A stretch of 64,000 nt of DNA from an uncultured Pelagibacteraceae bacterium (GTDB lineage: Bacteria > Pseudomonadota > Alphaproteobacteria > Pelagibacterales > Pelagibacteraceae). The notes beneath the pieces are model-generated. The model had not been told where the DNA came from, searched no databases, and was given only the letters and a program-made list of their open reading frames with translations. Positions within the stretch are counted from its first letter, which is position 1. Each line of letters opens with the position of its first letter. Location: NCBI GenBank assembly GCA_902634935.1, contig CACPMF010000003.1:33647-97646 (forward strand), written 5' to 3'. Below, piece after piece: positions 37,687-47,073 of this stretch. The position numbers and the translations under genes were made by a program.

Positions 37687-39826
37687 TTTTAATTAATTTT
37701 AAGTTTAATTTTTTTGGTTTCATTTTTAATTTAGCTTTACCTCTTCCAGATAAACTAGGATTATTCATGAAATAATCGTGAGCTGAAAAAGAATCATTTT
37801 CAATATATTTAATTTTTTTATAATTTCCACTCGCATCGAGTTCCCAACTTTGTTTTTTATCTAAATAATTAGCTAGCATAATTTGATCAAGAACTTGCTC
37901 ATGGACTGTTTGGTTTTCAATTGGAACTAGAAGTTCTACTCTTCGATTTAAATTTCTTGGCATTAAGTCCGCTGATGAAATAAAGACTTTTGCATCTCTA
38001 CTAGGCATTGTTTTTCCATTTGCAAAACAATAAATTCTTGAGTGTTCTAAAAATCTTCCTATCATGCTTTTAACTATTATATTTTCTGATTTATCTTTAA
38101 CTCCAGGTCTTAAACAACAAACACCTCTTACAAATAAAAATATCTTCACTCCAGCATTTGAAGCTTCATAAAATTTATCAATTATCACTGGGTCTACTAA
38201 GGAATTCATTTTTGCCCATATTTCACCGTTTTTTCCTTTTTTGACATTTGCTATCTCATTAGCAATACATTTGTTTAAAGTTTCCCTAAGATTTATTGGT
38301 GATATGGATATTTTATTAAGGTTTCGCGGTTTTGAATAACCAGTTACATAATTAAAAAATTTTTCCACATCAGTTGCTATTTTTTTGTCAGAGCTAAATA
38401 AAGATAAGTCAGTATAAATTTTTGCATTAACTGGGTGATAATTGCCAGTTCCCAGATGTATATAGGTTTGAATTTTTCCTTGCTCTTTTCTTAATATTAA
38501 AGATGATTTTGCATGTGTTTTATATTTTGCAAAACCATAAAGTATTTGAATTCCTGCCTTTTCTAAACTTCTGGAAAGTTGAATATTTGCTTCTTCATCA
38601 AATCTTGCTTTGATCTCTATTAAAGCAGTCACTGTCTTTCCGTTTTCGGCTGCTGTTATTAAGGCTTTAACAATTGGAGAGTCTAACGTTGTTCTGTATA
38701 GAGTTTGTTTAATTGCTATAACTTTTTTATCATATGCAGCTTGATTTAAAAACTCAATTACAGCATCAAATGTTTCAAAAGGATGATGAACTATTAAATC
38801 TTTTTTTTTTATAGTATCAAAAAAATTATTATTAAATTCCTTTAATCTCTCAACCTCCCTGGGATTAAAATTTTTAAATCTTAATTTAGAATTTTTAATT
38901 TTACAAACTTGATCGATATCTTGAATTCCAACAATACCTTCGGTTTCATAGATATATTCAGAATTTACGTTTAACTTATTTGTTATAAACTTAATTAAGT
39001 CATTATTACTATTTTTTAAAATTTCTAAACGTACTATGTCACCTGTTCTTCTTCTTTTTAATGCCAATTCAAAAGATCTTACTAAATCTTCAGCTTCCTC
39101 TTGTATTTCTACGTCACTATCCCTTATAACTCTAAATAACATTTTTTTATCTAAATCATGATCGGGAAAAATTTCAGAAGCAAAAAAACTTATAACATCA
39201 TCAATAATTAAAAATTTTTTAAAACTTTTGTTTCCATCTATTTCAATAAATCTTGATAAAGCTTTTGGAATTACTATTATTGCATTTAAAACTCTTTTTT
39301 TATTTTTCTTATTTAATCTCATAACTAATGCTCTTCCTTGATTGACAATAAATGGAAATGGATGAGCTGGGTCTATTGCTGATGGTGTTAGTAAAGGGTA
39401 AATTTCTTCGTTAAAAACTTTAAATAATTTTTTCTGATCCGATTTACTTAAATTTTCAGGTTTAACTATACTTATATTTACTTTTTTTAATTGAAGAATT
39501 AAATCTTTATATATTTTATTTTGTTTATTAAGAAGATTGTTAGTTTCCAAAATAACTTCATTCATTTGTTCATCAGGAGTAAGACCATCAGAACTAAGAG
39601 AGTCTACGTCTTGCTTGATTTGACTATATAAACCTGCAACACGTACCATGAAAAATTCATCTAAATTTGATCCAGCTATAGATAAAAATTTAATTCTTTC
39701 GTAAAGAGGATTTTCTATATTTTGAGCCTCTAGAAGAACTCTGTCATTGAATTTAAGCCAAGATAATTCTCTATTTATATATTTAGATTTAAGTATTTCT
39801 TTATCTTGTTTTTTTAATGCAGTCAT
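37676..39826 (-). CDS. ppk1: Polyphosphate kinase 1
   Basis: 716 aa from the ATG at 39826; a TTG 7 codons earlier is possible. Family motifs are RELSWLKFNDRVL, PFPFIVNQGRALV, HHPFETFDAVI, the phospho-His segment KYKTHAKSSLILR, HLGTGNYHPVNAKIYTDLSLF and SSADLMPRNLNRRVEL. It stores phosphate by polymerising the gamma-phosphate of ATP. Divergent from sixA with 13 bases between the starts. Confidence 0.96.
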   Translation of the reverse strand: MTALKKQDKEILKSKYINRELSWLKFNDRVLLEAQNIENPLYERIKFLSIAGSNLDEFFMVRVAGLYSQIKQDVDSLSSDGLTPDEQMNEVILETNNLLNKQNKIYKDLILQLKKVNISIVKPENLSKSDQKKLFKVFNEEIYPLLTPSAIDPAHPFPFIVNQGRALVMRLNKKNKKRVLNAIIVIPKALSRFIEIDGNKSFKKFLIIDDVISFFASEIFPDHDLDKKMLFRVIRDSDVEIQEEAEDLVRSFELALKRRRTGDIVRLEILKNSNNDLIKFITNKLNVNSEYIYETEGIVGIQDIDQVCKIKNSKLRFKNFNPREVERLKEFNNNFFDTIKKKDLIVHHPFETFDAVIEFLNQAAYDKKVIAIKQTLYRTTLDSPIVKALITAAENGKTVTALIEIKARFDEEANIQLSRSLEKAGIQILYGFAKYKTHAKSSLILRKEQGKIQTYIHLGTGNYHPVNAKIYTDLSLFSSDKKIATDVEKFFNYVTGYSKPRNLNKISISPINLRETLNKCIANEIANVKKGKNGEIWAKMNSLVDPVIIDKFYEASNAGVKIFLFVRGVCCLRPGVKDKSENIIVKSMIGRFLEHSRIYCFANGKTMPSRDAKVFISSADLMPRNLNRRVELLVPIENQTVHEQVLDQIMLANYLDKKQSWELDASGNYKKIKYIENDSFSAHDYFMNNPSLSGRGKAKLKMKPKKLNLKLIKSGN

Positions 39827-39839
39827 ATATTTAAACTTT

Positions 39840-40364
39840 ATGCTCAAATTATACGTTATGCGTCATGCAAAATCTAGCTGGGACCATCCAAATCTTGACG
39901 ATCATGAAAGAACTTTAAGTAAGCGTGGCAAGAAAAATGCAAAAAAGATTTGTGAATTTTTTGTTAAAAAAAAATATAAATTTGATTATATATTACTTTC
40001 ATCATCAAAAAGAACAAAGAAAACATTAAAAATTTTATTAAAAAAAATTGAAAAACCGAAAAAAATTACTTCCTCAAAAAAATTATACTTAACAAGTGAA
40101 GATAAAATTATAGATATAATAAAAAAAATACCTAAAAAATTTAAATCTGTGCTTTTAATTAATCACGAGCCTGCTGTTAGAAATCTAGTCCGGTCACTGA
40201 CAAAAAATCATAACAACAACCATTTTAAGTTATTAAACTTTAAATTTCCAACATCTGCTTTTGCAAAAATTTATTTTGATTTTAATGAATGGAATAAATT
40301 AGATGGAAATGGTTTAATTAAGGAATTTATGAGACCTAAAGACCTTCAAGATTCTAAAGAATAA
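39840..40364 (+). CDS. sixA: SixA-like histidine phosphatase
   Basis: 174 aa from the ATG at 39840; the frame is open upstream but that part lies in ppk. The RHA catalytic motif is at the N-terminus (YVMRHAKSSWDHP), followed by DHERTLSKRGKKNA and a second His in LINHEPAVRNLVRSL. E. coli SixA removes phosphate from phosphohistidine proteins. It overlaps the convergent phoB by 19 bases. A role in phosphate signalling is possible only by position. Confidence 0.82.
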   Translation: MLKLYVMRHAKSSWDHPNLDDHERTLSKRGKKNAKKICEFFVKKKYKFDYILLSSSKRTKKTLKILLKKIEKPKKITSSKKLYLTSEDKIIDIIKKIPKKFKSVLLINHEPAVRNLVRSLTKNHNNNHFKLLNFKFPTSAFAKIYFDFNEWNKLDGNGLIKEFMRPKDLQDSKE

Positions 40365-41029
40365 CCTGCTGATCTTACAGTTCTTATTAAAGGCTTAGTT
40401 TTATCTATATTAATAGCCTGTCTTAATCTTCTAATATGTACATCGACGGTTCTAGTTTCTACATAAATATTTTCACCCCAAACATTATTTAAAAGCTGTT
40501 CTCGTGAGTACACCCTTTTTGGATTTTTGATAAAAAAATCTAATAATTTAAATTCTGTAGGACCCAAAGATATTTCAACGTTATTTCTATAAACTCTTTT
40601 TGTTATTCTATCTATTTTTAGATCTGTAAACTCAACAACATCAACTGAAGAATATGGTTTTGATCTTCTAAGTAGTGATTTAATTCTTGCATTAAGTTCT
40701 TTTTGACTAAACGGCTTTGTAACATAATCATCAGCACCTGTGTCAAAGGCTCTTAATTTGTCCTCTTCCTCACCTTTCGCTGTCAACATTATTATTGGTA
40801 TGTCGTTATACTTATTATCTTTCTTTAAATTCTTACATACTTCAACACCCGATAAATCAGGCAACATCCAATCCATTAAAATTAAGTCAGGATGCTTATC
40901 TTTAATTTGTTTAAGCGCTTGTTCACCATTTTCACAGAAACTTACTTTGTAACTCTCTTTTTCAAGGTTATACTTTAAAAGGGTTATTATCGAAGTTTCG
41001 TCCTCAGCTATAAAAATGTGAGCCGGCAT
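40346..41029 (-). CDS. phoB: Phosphate regulon response regulator PhoB
   Basis: 227 aa. The receiver domain has phospho-acceptor Asp53 (LILMDWMLPDLSG) and the TAKGEEEDKLRAFDTGADDYVTKPF switch region. The OmpR-type winged helix has GPTEFKLLDFF, YSREQLLNNVWG and VDVHIRRLRQAI, closely PhoB-like. It should bind the 11-base repeats listed here. Last gene of pstSCAB-phoU-phoB, 3 bases after phoU. Confidence 0.94.
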   Translation of the reverse strand: MPAHIFIAEDETSIITLLKYNLEKESYKVSFCENGEQALKQIKDKHPDLILMDWMLPDLSGVEVCKNLKKDNKYNDIPIIMLTAKGEEEDKLRAFDTGADDYVTKPFSQKELNARIKSLLRRSKPYSSVDVVEFTDLKIDRITKRVYRNNVEISLGPTEFKLLDFFIKNPKRVYSREQLLNNVWGENIYVETRTVDVHIRRLRQAINIDKTKPLIRTVRSAGYSLES

Positions 41030-41032
41030 ATT

Positions 41033-41740
41033 TTACTTTTCTCCTGTAACAATAGGTTCTGTACCTTTAGGTCGATCACCCTCAAGATATTCTCCGTTAA
41101 CTAAATAGTATACTTGCTCTGCAATGTTAGTTGTATGGTCACCTATCCTCTCTATATTTTTAGTTACAAATAATAAGTGCGTTCCATCACTTAAGTTTTT
41201 TTCATTTTCTTTTAAATATTTAATCACTTCTTGCATGCAAAAATTGGTTAAATCATCAATTTGTTCGTCGCTTTCCCATACATTAATTGCCATAGCCGAA
41301 GATCTTTCTAGGTATGCATCCAATATTGATTTTAATTGTTTTTGAACATCAGAAGAGACTCTTATGATAGCATCTACTAAATTTTTTGGTAAATTCTCAT
41401 TTAACAAAAGAGTTCTTTTGGAAATATTTTTTGCTAAATCACCTATTCTCTCAAGATCAGAAGATATTTTTAAAGCAGTAACTGTTTCTCTAAGATCTAT
41501 AGCCATTGGCTGTCTTAAAGCAATAAGATTTACTACCTGTTGCTCTATTAAAGTTTCAAACTTATCTATTTTTTCGTCATCCTTTATAACAGATTCCGCA
41601 TTATCACTGTTTCTTGTGGTAATAGCTTGAATAGCCTTTCCTAAAGACTTTTCACAAAAACCACCCATTTTAATTATATTGCTATTTAAATTTTTAAGCT
41701 CTTCTTCGTAAGACTTTACAGTATGCGGTGCTTCGGTCAT
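41033..41740 (-). CDS. phoU: Phosphate signalling protein PhoU
   Basis: 235 aa, two three-helix repeats. It carries family segments LIEQQVVNLIALRQPMAIDLRETVTALKISSDLERIGDLAKNISKR and, in the second half, TKNIERIGDHTTNIAEQVYYLVNG. It links Pst activity to PhoR and keeps the regulon off when phosphate is high. One-base overlap with pstB. Confidence 0.96.
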   Translation of the reverse strand: MTEAPHTVKSYEEELKNLNSNIIKMGGFCEKSLGKAIQAITTRNSDNAESVIKDDEKIDKFETLIEQQVVNLIALRQPMAIDLRETVTALKISSDLERIGDLAKNISKRTLLLNENLPKNLVDAIIRVSSDVQKQLKSILDAYLERSSAMAINVWESDEQIDDLTNFCMQEVIKYLKENEKNLSDGTHLLFVTKNIERIGDHTTNIAEQVYYLVNGEYLEGDRPKGTEPIVTGEK

Positions 41741-42495
41741 TATCCAAACCTCCCAGTGATATAATCCTGAGTTTTTTTATTTTCAGGATTCTTAAATATC
41801 TTATCAGTGGAGCCATGTTCAATCAATTCTCCTAAGTGAAAAAAACCAGTATTTTGAGAGACCCTTGCAGCTTGTGCCATTGAGTGAGTGACTATTATGA
41901 TAGTATGGTCTTTTTTTAATTCATCAATTAATTCTTCAATTTGAGCTGTAGCAATGGGATCTAAAGCAGAGCAAGGCTCGTCCATGAGAATAACTTCAGG
42001 TTTAACTGAAATAGCTCTTGCTATACATAATCTTTGCTGTTGACCTCCTGATAACCCTGTGCCCGGCTCATGAAGTCTATCTTGAACCTCTTCCCATAAT
42101 GCTGCCTTTTTTAAGCTAGTTTCAACTATTTCATCCATTTCATTCTTTGATTGAGCCATACCATGAATTGTTGGACCATAAGAAATATTTTCATAAATAG
42201 TTTTGGGAAAAGGATTTGGTTTTTGAAAAACCATCCCAATTTTTTCTCTTAATCTAACAACATCACAACTTTTGTCATTGATATCAAAATCATTGATCAT
42301 AATCTGCCCTTTTACTCTACATATATCAATTACGTCATTCATTCGGTTTAGACATCTTAAAAAAGTAGATTTACCACAACCTGAAGGCCCAATTAGTGCT
42401 GTAACTTGATTTTCTTCAATATCTAAATTTATATTAAATAGAGCTTGTTTTTTTCCATAGAAAACATCTACATTTTTTGAACTTATCTTTATCAT
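41740..42495 (-). CDS. pstB: Phosphate ABC transporter ATP-binding protein PstB
   Basis: 251 aa from the ATG at 42495, which has GGAG 5 bases upstream; an in-frame start 7 codons earlier lies inside pstA. It has Walker [30 protein letters not shown], the signature [14 protein letters not shown], and [14 protein letters not shown], all PstB-specific. Confidence 0.97.
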   Translation of the reverse strand: MIKISSKNVDVFYGKKQALFNINLDIEENQVTALIGPSGCGKSTFLRCLNRMNDVIDICRVKGQIMINDFDINDKSCDVVRLREKIGMVFQKPNPFPKTIYENISYGPTIHGMAQSKNEMDEIVETSLKKAALWEEVQDRLHEPGTGLSGGQQQRLCIARAISVKPEVILMDEPCSALDPIATAQIEELIDELKKDHTIIIVTHSMAQAARVSQNTGFFHLGELIEHGSTDKIFKNPENKKTQDYITGRFG

Positions 42496-42496
42496 C

Positions 42497-43765
42497 TTAA
42501 CTCCATTTTTTTTCAAATTTATGTCTAATTATTTGTGCAAATAAGTTCATTATAATTAAAAATCCTAATAGAACCATAATACAGGCAGAAACTTTCTCGA
42601 CAAAACCTCTTTCAGCGCTTTCTGCCCAAATATAAATTTGCACTGGCAAACTTGCAGCTGGATCTAAAGGAGATCCTGGTATTGTATTTACAAAAGCTAC
42701 CATGCCAATCAATATCAAAGGTGCAGTTTCGCCTAAAGCTTGGGCTAAACCAATTATTGTACCGGATAAAGTCCCTGGCATAGATAACGGAACTGTATGA
42801 TGCATTGTAGTTTGCATTTTACTAGCACCCATTGCAAGTGCTGCCTCTCTTATACTTGGAGGAACTGCTTTTAAAGATGCTCTACAAGCAATAATAATTG
42901 TTGGTAAAGTCATCAACGATAAAGTTATTCCACCGACTAAAGGTGTTGACCTAGGTAATTGAAATACAGCAAGTAAAATACCCAGTCCTAAAAGACCAAA
43001 AACAATTGAAGGTACTGCTGCTAAATTATTTATATTTACCTCAATAAAATCAGTAAATCTGTTTTTAGGAGCAAATTCCTCTAAATAAATAGCTGCTAGA
43101 ACTGCTACAGGAAAAGCTATCATTAAACAAACAAGTATAGAAAATATTGATCCCATAAATGAACTTGCTATACCAGCTAATTCAGCTTCTCTTGAATCAG
43201 GATATGTAAAAAAACTTAAATTGAATTTACTTTCAACTTTTCCTAGTTCTACAAGTTGATCGAAAATCTTTAATTGATAATCCGTAACTCTTCTTTGATC
43301 TTCAGGTAAATCTCTTGGATAATTACCTTTGAATACTTGATCTAAATCATCTGAGGCAGTTAAATAAACATCTTTAGTTTTTCCAATTAATGAAGGGTCA
43401 TTTAAAAGTTCCCTTTTAATCTCTCTTTCGAAAAAGTAAGAAACCATTCTCTTCAGCTCATTTTCTTGATCCTCATTAGCATTTGGATCTAAATCAGCCA
43501 TTGATTTTAATGCTATATCGTAATAATCAGCATCTTCTAAATCCTCTTTAGAAGGATTTTGCTCTAACATCATTAATTCAGCATCAAAAGTAACTGGAAC
43601 AATAAGCCAAGTTTTTTTAAAGGCTGAATAGCCTGTCGAAAAAATTTTAAAAATAAAGATTGTTAAAAATATAAGTGCCATAAAAATTGCACTTTGACCG
43701 TATAATCGAAATCTCTTTTCAGCTTTATATCTTTTATTTAATAATTGTTCTTTATTTTTATTCAT
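42497..43765 (-). CDS. pstA: Phosphate ABC transporter permease PstA
   Basis: 422 aa. A first transmembrane helix is followed by an extra domain of about 150 residues, as in other alphaproteobacterial PstA proteins (DUF3333-type region). The permease core has the EAA-type loop [39 protein letters not shown]. The start overlaps pstC by 8 bases. Confidence 0.95.
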   Translation of the reverse strand: MNKNKEQLLNKRYKAEKRFRLYGQSAIFMALIFLTIFIFKIFSTGYSAFKKTWLIVPVTFDAELMMLEQNPSKEDLEDADYYDIALKSMADLDPNANEDQENELKRMVSYFFEREIKRELLNDPSLIGKTKDVYLTASDDLDQVFKGNYPRDLPEDQRRVTDYQLKIFDQLVELGKVESKFNLSFFTYPDSREAELAGIASSFMGSIFSILVCLMIAFPVAVLAAIYLEEFAPKNRFTDFIEVNINNLAAVPSIVFGLLGLGILLAVFQLPRSTPLVGGITLSLMTLPTIIIACRASLKAVPPSIREAALAMGASKMQTTMHHTVPLSMPGTLSGTIIGLAQALGETAPLILIGMVAFVNTIPGSPLDPAASLPVQIYIWAESAERGFVEKVSACIMVLLGFLIIMNLFAQIIRHKFEKKWS

Positions 43766-45143
43766 ATTTTTCTCTATATTTTTTAACTACTCTTAAGGCC
43801 ACAATATTCAAACAGAGCGTTACTAAAAATAATGACATACCTAAAGCAAATGCAGCTTGCGTTTTTGGGTCGCCAAAAGCTTGATCTCCAATTAATATTA
43901 CAACAATTTGCGCTGTAATTGTTGAAGTAGATTCTAATGGATTTAAAGTTAAATTAGCAGCTAAACCAGAGGCCATAACAACTATCATTGTTTCTCCAAT
44001 AGCTCTTGAAACACCTAATAAAATAGAACCAACAATACCTGGTAATGCTGCAGGAAAAATAACTTTTTTTATTGTTTCTGATTTGGTTGCTCCCATGGCA
44101 TAACTTCCATCTCTTAAACTTTGAGGTACACTTGTAATCACATCGTCACTTAAACTTGAAATGAATGGTATAATCATAATGCCCATTACTCCGCCTGCCG
44201 CTAAAGCGCTTTCAGCTGAAACGTCTAAACCCATGCTATTACCTATTTCCTTTAAAAAAGGTCCAACTGTTAGAGCAGCAAAAAACCCATAAACAACTGT
44301 TGGTATACCTGCTAAAATTTCAATTAAAGGTTTTGCGTATTGTCTAACTTTAATTGATGCGTACTCAGCCAAATAAATTCCACTCATTAATCCAATAGGA
44401 ATAGCAACACACATAGCTATGAAAGCAATAAAAAAAGTTCCCGCAAAAATAGGGACTGCTCCAAAAGTATCGGAATACATTGACGGATCTAAAGCCTCAG
44501 AAGAATCTCTAACAAAAGCTTTTGCAGGATACCAATGAGTTCCAAAGACAAAATCAAATAATGGGATTACTTTAAAAAAATCTATAGTTTGAAATATAAG
44601 TGAAAAAATTATTCCAACAGTAGTTAATATTGCAGCTAAAGAAGCTGTAAATAAAACTGCTTTCAAAAATTTTTCAACTGGCTCTCTTGTTCTAGAATTA
44701 GATGAAATTCTTTTATAAGCGTAGGCCCCAGAGGCAATAATTGCTGATAACACTATAACAACTTTTGAACTTTGGGCTATTGATCGAAGATTTAAGTATT
44801 TTTTAGCTGAAGCCTCAATGAAGGGTGTAATTTCTCCAGTAAATTGACCTCGAGACAATGATTTTGTTTTTTCATAAATTAAATTTAATTCATTATCAAG
44901 ATAACCTTGATTTGAATAATCACTTAAGATAAGCAATTTTACAATTGTAGGCTCAAAAATTGCCCATAAAGAAAAAATTATAAAAGCCGGTATTGCACAC
45001 CAGATCGCAAGATAATAACCATAAAATTGAGGTAATGCAGTTAATCTTTTTTTTGTATATTGAATTCTGTATGCTTTTTTTCGTCCAAAATAATAACTTG
45101 TGAAACCAAGAAGAACAATAAATGTAAATAATATTAAGTTCAA
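43758..45143 (-). CDS. pstC: Phosphate ABC transporter permease PstC (start reassigned)
   Basis: 461 aa from a TTG at 45143 with GGAG 5 bases before it. Translation from it begins directly with the first membrane helix (LILFTFIVLLGFTSYYFGRKKAYR). The frame is open to an ATG at 45215, but that start and the next codons lie inside the strong terminator hairpin at 45179-45212, so it is unlikely to be used. Core motifs: GIYLAEYASIKVRQYAKPLIEILAGIPTVVYGFFA and SLRDGSYAMGATKSETIKKVIFPAALPGI. Like PstA it has an extra segment after helix 1. Confidence 0.85.
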   Translation of the reverse strand: MNLILFTFIVLLGFTSYYFGRKKAYRIQYTKKRLTALPQFYGYYLAIWCAIPAFIIFSLWAIFEPTIVKLLILSDYSNQGYLDNELNLIYEKTKSLSRGQFTGEITPFIEASAKKYLNLRSIAQSSKVVIVLSAIIASGAYAYKRISSNSRTREPVEKFLKAVLFTASLAAILTTVGIIFSLIFQTIDFFKVIPLFDFVFGTHWYPAKAFVRDSSEALDPSMYSDTFGAVPIFAGTFFIAFIAMCVAIPIGLMSGIYLAEYASIKVRQYAKPLIEILAGIPTVVYGFFAALTVGPFLKEIGNSMGLDVSAESALAAGGVMGIMIIPFISSLSDDVITSVPQSLRDGSYAMGATKSETIKKVIFPAALPGIVGSILLGVSRAIGETMIVVMASGLAANLTLNPLESTSTITAQIVVILIGDQAFGDPKTQAAFALGMSLFLVTLCLNIVALRVVKKYREKYE

Positions 45144-45178
45144 AGAATCTCCACTAAAAAGGACTTTACTCTGTTTAT

Positions 45179-45212
45179 AAAAAAAAGGGGCCAAAAAAGA
45201 CCCCTTTTTTTT
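45179..45212 (-). terminator. Intrinsic terminator/attenuator between pstS and pstC
   Basis: On the minus strand eight A and GGGG, a 10-base loop that is mostly T, then CCCC and eight T. It starts 22 bases after the pstS stop. Partial read-through would give much more PstS than permease. Confidence 0.88.
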
Positions 45213-45233
45213 CATTTGTTATTAAAGAAATAA

Positions 45234-46265
45234 TTAATCTCCCATAGCAACTAGTTTTGTGGCATTAGTTCTGGTTGTTTTATACAACGTTTTATCTAAT
45301 GGCACTAAACCAATGTCTGCTAGATAACCACCTTTTCCAATAGCTTTCTTTGTTGTGAATTCTTTCACAAACTCATGTAATCCTGGAATAACGCCAACGT
45401 GAGCTTTTTTCACATAGAAAAATAATGGTCTTGCAACTGCATAACTGTAGTCTTGAATACTCGCTAGAGAGGGTTGTCCACCATCTATGCTAGCAGCTTG
45501 TAATTTATCTTTAGCAGCCAAGAAATAACTGAAACCAAAGAAACCAAACATATCTTTATCTTGAGTTAACTTTTGGATGATTAAACTATCGTTTTCTCCT
45601 ACTTCAATAGCAGCACCATCTTCTCTGTAAAGTTTTTGTGGTTTTTTATATTTTTTATTTCCAGCTTCAAAACCAGCTTTATAAAGAGCTTTAGCTTCTT
45701 TAGTCATACCTTTTTTCATTACTAAAGAATTCCAAGCATCTCTAGTTCCTGATGTTCCTGGCGGGATCATCACTGAAATTTTTTGTTTTGGTAAGCTAGG
45801 GTCAATTTGGTCCCAAGTTTTATAAATATTTGGAACTAATTTACCATCAACAACTGTATGAGCAGCTAGTGCTAAATATAATTGTTCTTTAGTAAAATTT
45901 ACTGGTTTTGCATCTTTGCTGTAAGCTAGTGTGATACCATCGTTACCAATCACAATCTCAACAATTTCATTTACACCGTTTTTCTTACATAGAGCTTTCT
46001 CTTTATCTTTCATAGCTCTTGATGCATTTGTAATATCTGGATGTTGCTCACCAACACCAGCACAGAATAGTTTAGCTCCTCCACCAGTACCAGTAGACTC
46101 GATTACAGGAGTTTTAAATCCTGAACCACCGAATCTTTCAGCAACAACAGTTGCGTAAGGGAATACTGTAGATGAACCAACTATTTTAATTTGATCTCTT
46201 GCTTGAGCAACTGTTGCGACCGTTAAAGCAACAAGCGAAGCAATTATTATAGTTAGTTTTTTCAT
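45234..46265 (-). CDS. pstS: Phosphate-binding protein PstS
   Basis: 343 aa from the ATG at 46265, which has AAAGGA upstream and begins a clean signal peptide (MKKLTIIIASLVALTVATVAQA). A start 6 codons earlier is possible. The mature protein has IKIVGSSTVFPYATVVAERF, ESTGTGGGAKLFCAG, DITNASRAMKDKE and PPGTSGTRDAWNSLV, the phosphate-binding loops. It has its own Pho box upstream and a terminator downstream. Confidence 0.96.
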   Translation of the reverse strand: MKKLTIIIASLVALTVATVAQARDQIKIVGSSTVFPYATVVAERFGGSGFKTPVIESTGTGGGAKLFCAGVGEQHPDITNASRAMKDKEKALCKKNGVNEIVEIVIGNDGITLAYSKDAKPVNFTKEQLYLALAAHTVVDGKLVPNIYKTWDQIDPSLPKQKISVMIPPGTSGTRDAWNSLVMKKGMTKEAKALYKAGFEAGNKKYKKPQKLYREDGAAIEVGENDSLIIQKLTQDKDMFGFFGFSYFLAAKDKLQAASIDGGQPSLASIQDYSYAVARPLFFYVKKAHVGVIPGLHEFVKEFTTKKAIGKGGYLADIGLVPLDKTLYKTTRTNATKLVAMGD

Positions 46266-46331
46266 TATCTTTAATCCTTTCATTGTTTATTAAAAGATTT
46301 CAGACTCTTATAAATTAATTGAATCTTAAAT

Positions 46332-46360
46332 ATTACGGAATTGTTACAGTTTTGTTAAAA
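46332..46360 (-). promoter_or_regulatory. Candidate triple Pho box of pstS
   Basis: On the minus strand TTTTAAC, CTGTAAC and CCGTAAT follow one another with 4-base spacers. CTGTAAC differs from the E. coli half-site CTGTCAT at two positions. A TTATAA/TATAAG -10 candidate lies further downstream, and the pstS ATG is 66 bases away. Confidence 0.7.
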
Positions 46361-46370
46361 ACATAACCTT

Positions 46371-46979
46371 TTAGTTGTATTTCATTGAGAAAATAATCTC
46401 GTTATTTTCGGTTTCCAAACCACCTTTGCATGAGACTGGATTAACATTATCCTTAAAAGCAAGATCTGGAGTAGGTCTTAAAACAACTTCCAGTTTTACC
46501 AAATTAACCAATTCTTCAAGCACGCTTTGATCAAAACGCCATTTTGGCCAACTAGATGGAGTAGAAAAGATAGTTGTTAAATAGCTTGTCGCCATAGTAA
46601 ACCTATAATTACTCATATTTTCATTTCTCAGTAAATGATCTCTAACAGAATTAAATATGTTTCGACATCTCAATGAATCTGACATGTAGTTCTCTTTTTT
46701 TAAATTTTCATTTACTGGAATTGAAACAATTAAATCTACTGTATTTCTCCAATAGGAACTAAGAACATCTATGTATATATCTTCGTATGGTACATCTTTA
46801 TGTTTTTTAATTTCAGGATATGCACTCTTTAAGTCTTCGTGCAATCTAAAAATACCAATATCAAAAACGGTTAATTGCTGGTTTTTTAAAATTGTAGAAA
46901 TATCAGATGCATTACTTTTCGCAATCATTGATATTGAAAAATATATAATAATCAAAATACAATTTAACACCTTAGTCAT
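46371..46979 (-). CDS. Secreted protein of unknown function in the pho island
   Basis: 202 aa. A signal peptide (about residues 1-24, ending KSNASD) is followed by a mature protein of about 178 residues. It has two Cys (in DSLRCRNIF and PVSCKGG) that could form a disulfide, and conserved-looking Trp segments (SSYWRNTVDL, SSWPKWRFDQ). I recognise no family. It sits between phoR and pstS on the same strand, which suggests a role in phosphorus acquisition. A weak half-site pair at 47013-47030 may be a Pho box. Confidence 0.75.
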   Translation of the reverse strand: MTKVLNCILIIIYFSISMIAKSNASDISTILKNQQLTVFDIGIFRLHEDLKSAYPEIKKHKDVPYEDIYIDVLSSYWRNTVDLIVSIPVNENLKKENYMSDSLRCRNIFNSVRDHLLRNENMSNYRFTMATSYLTTIFSTPSSWPKWRFDQSVLEELVNLVKLEVVLRPTPDLAFKDNVNPVSCKGGLETENNEIIFSMKYN

Positions 46980-47073
46980 ATTAAAATTTTAATTTAACTA
47001 AGATACTAATCAACAAAAGATTTGTTAAAAATTGATTGAATAAGTGTTAATTTTAAACAAGTTTTTAAATTTA

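Noticed and set aside
39747..39839. N-terminal extension of the SixA frame
   Set aside because: It lies within ppk on the other strand; the RHA motif follows directly after the ATG at 39840 as in the family.
47013..47030. Possible Pho box before the unknown secreted protein
   Set aside because: Only one half-site (TTTTAAC) is good and the second (CTTTTGT) is poor; in DNA this AT-rich it is not convincing alone, so it is mentioned but not listed as a feature.
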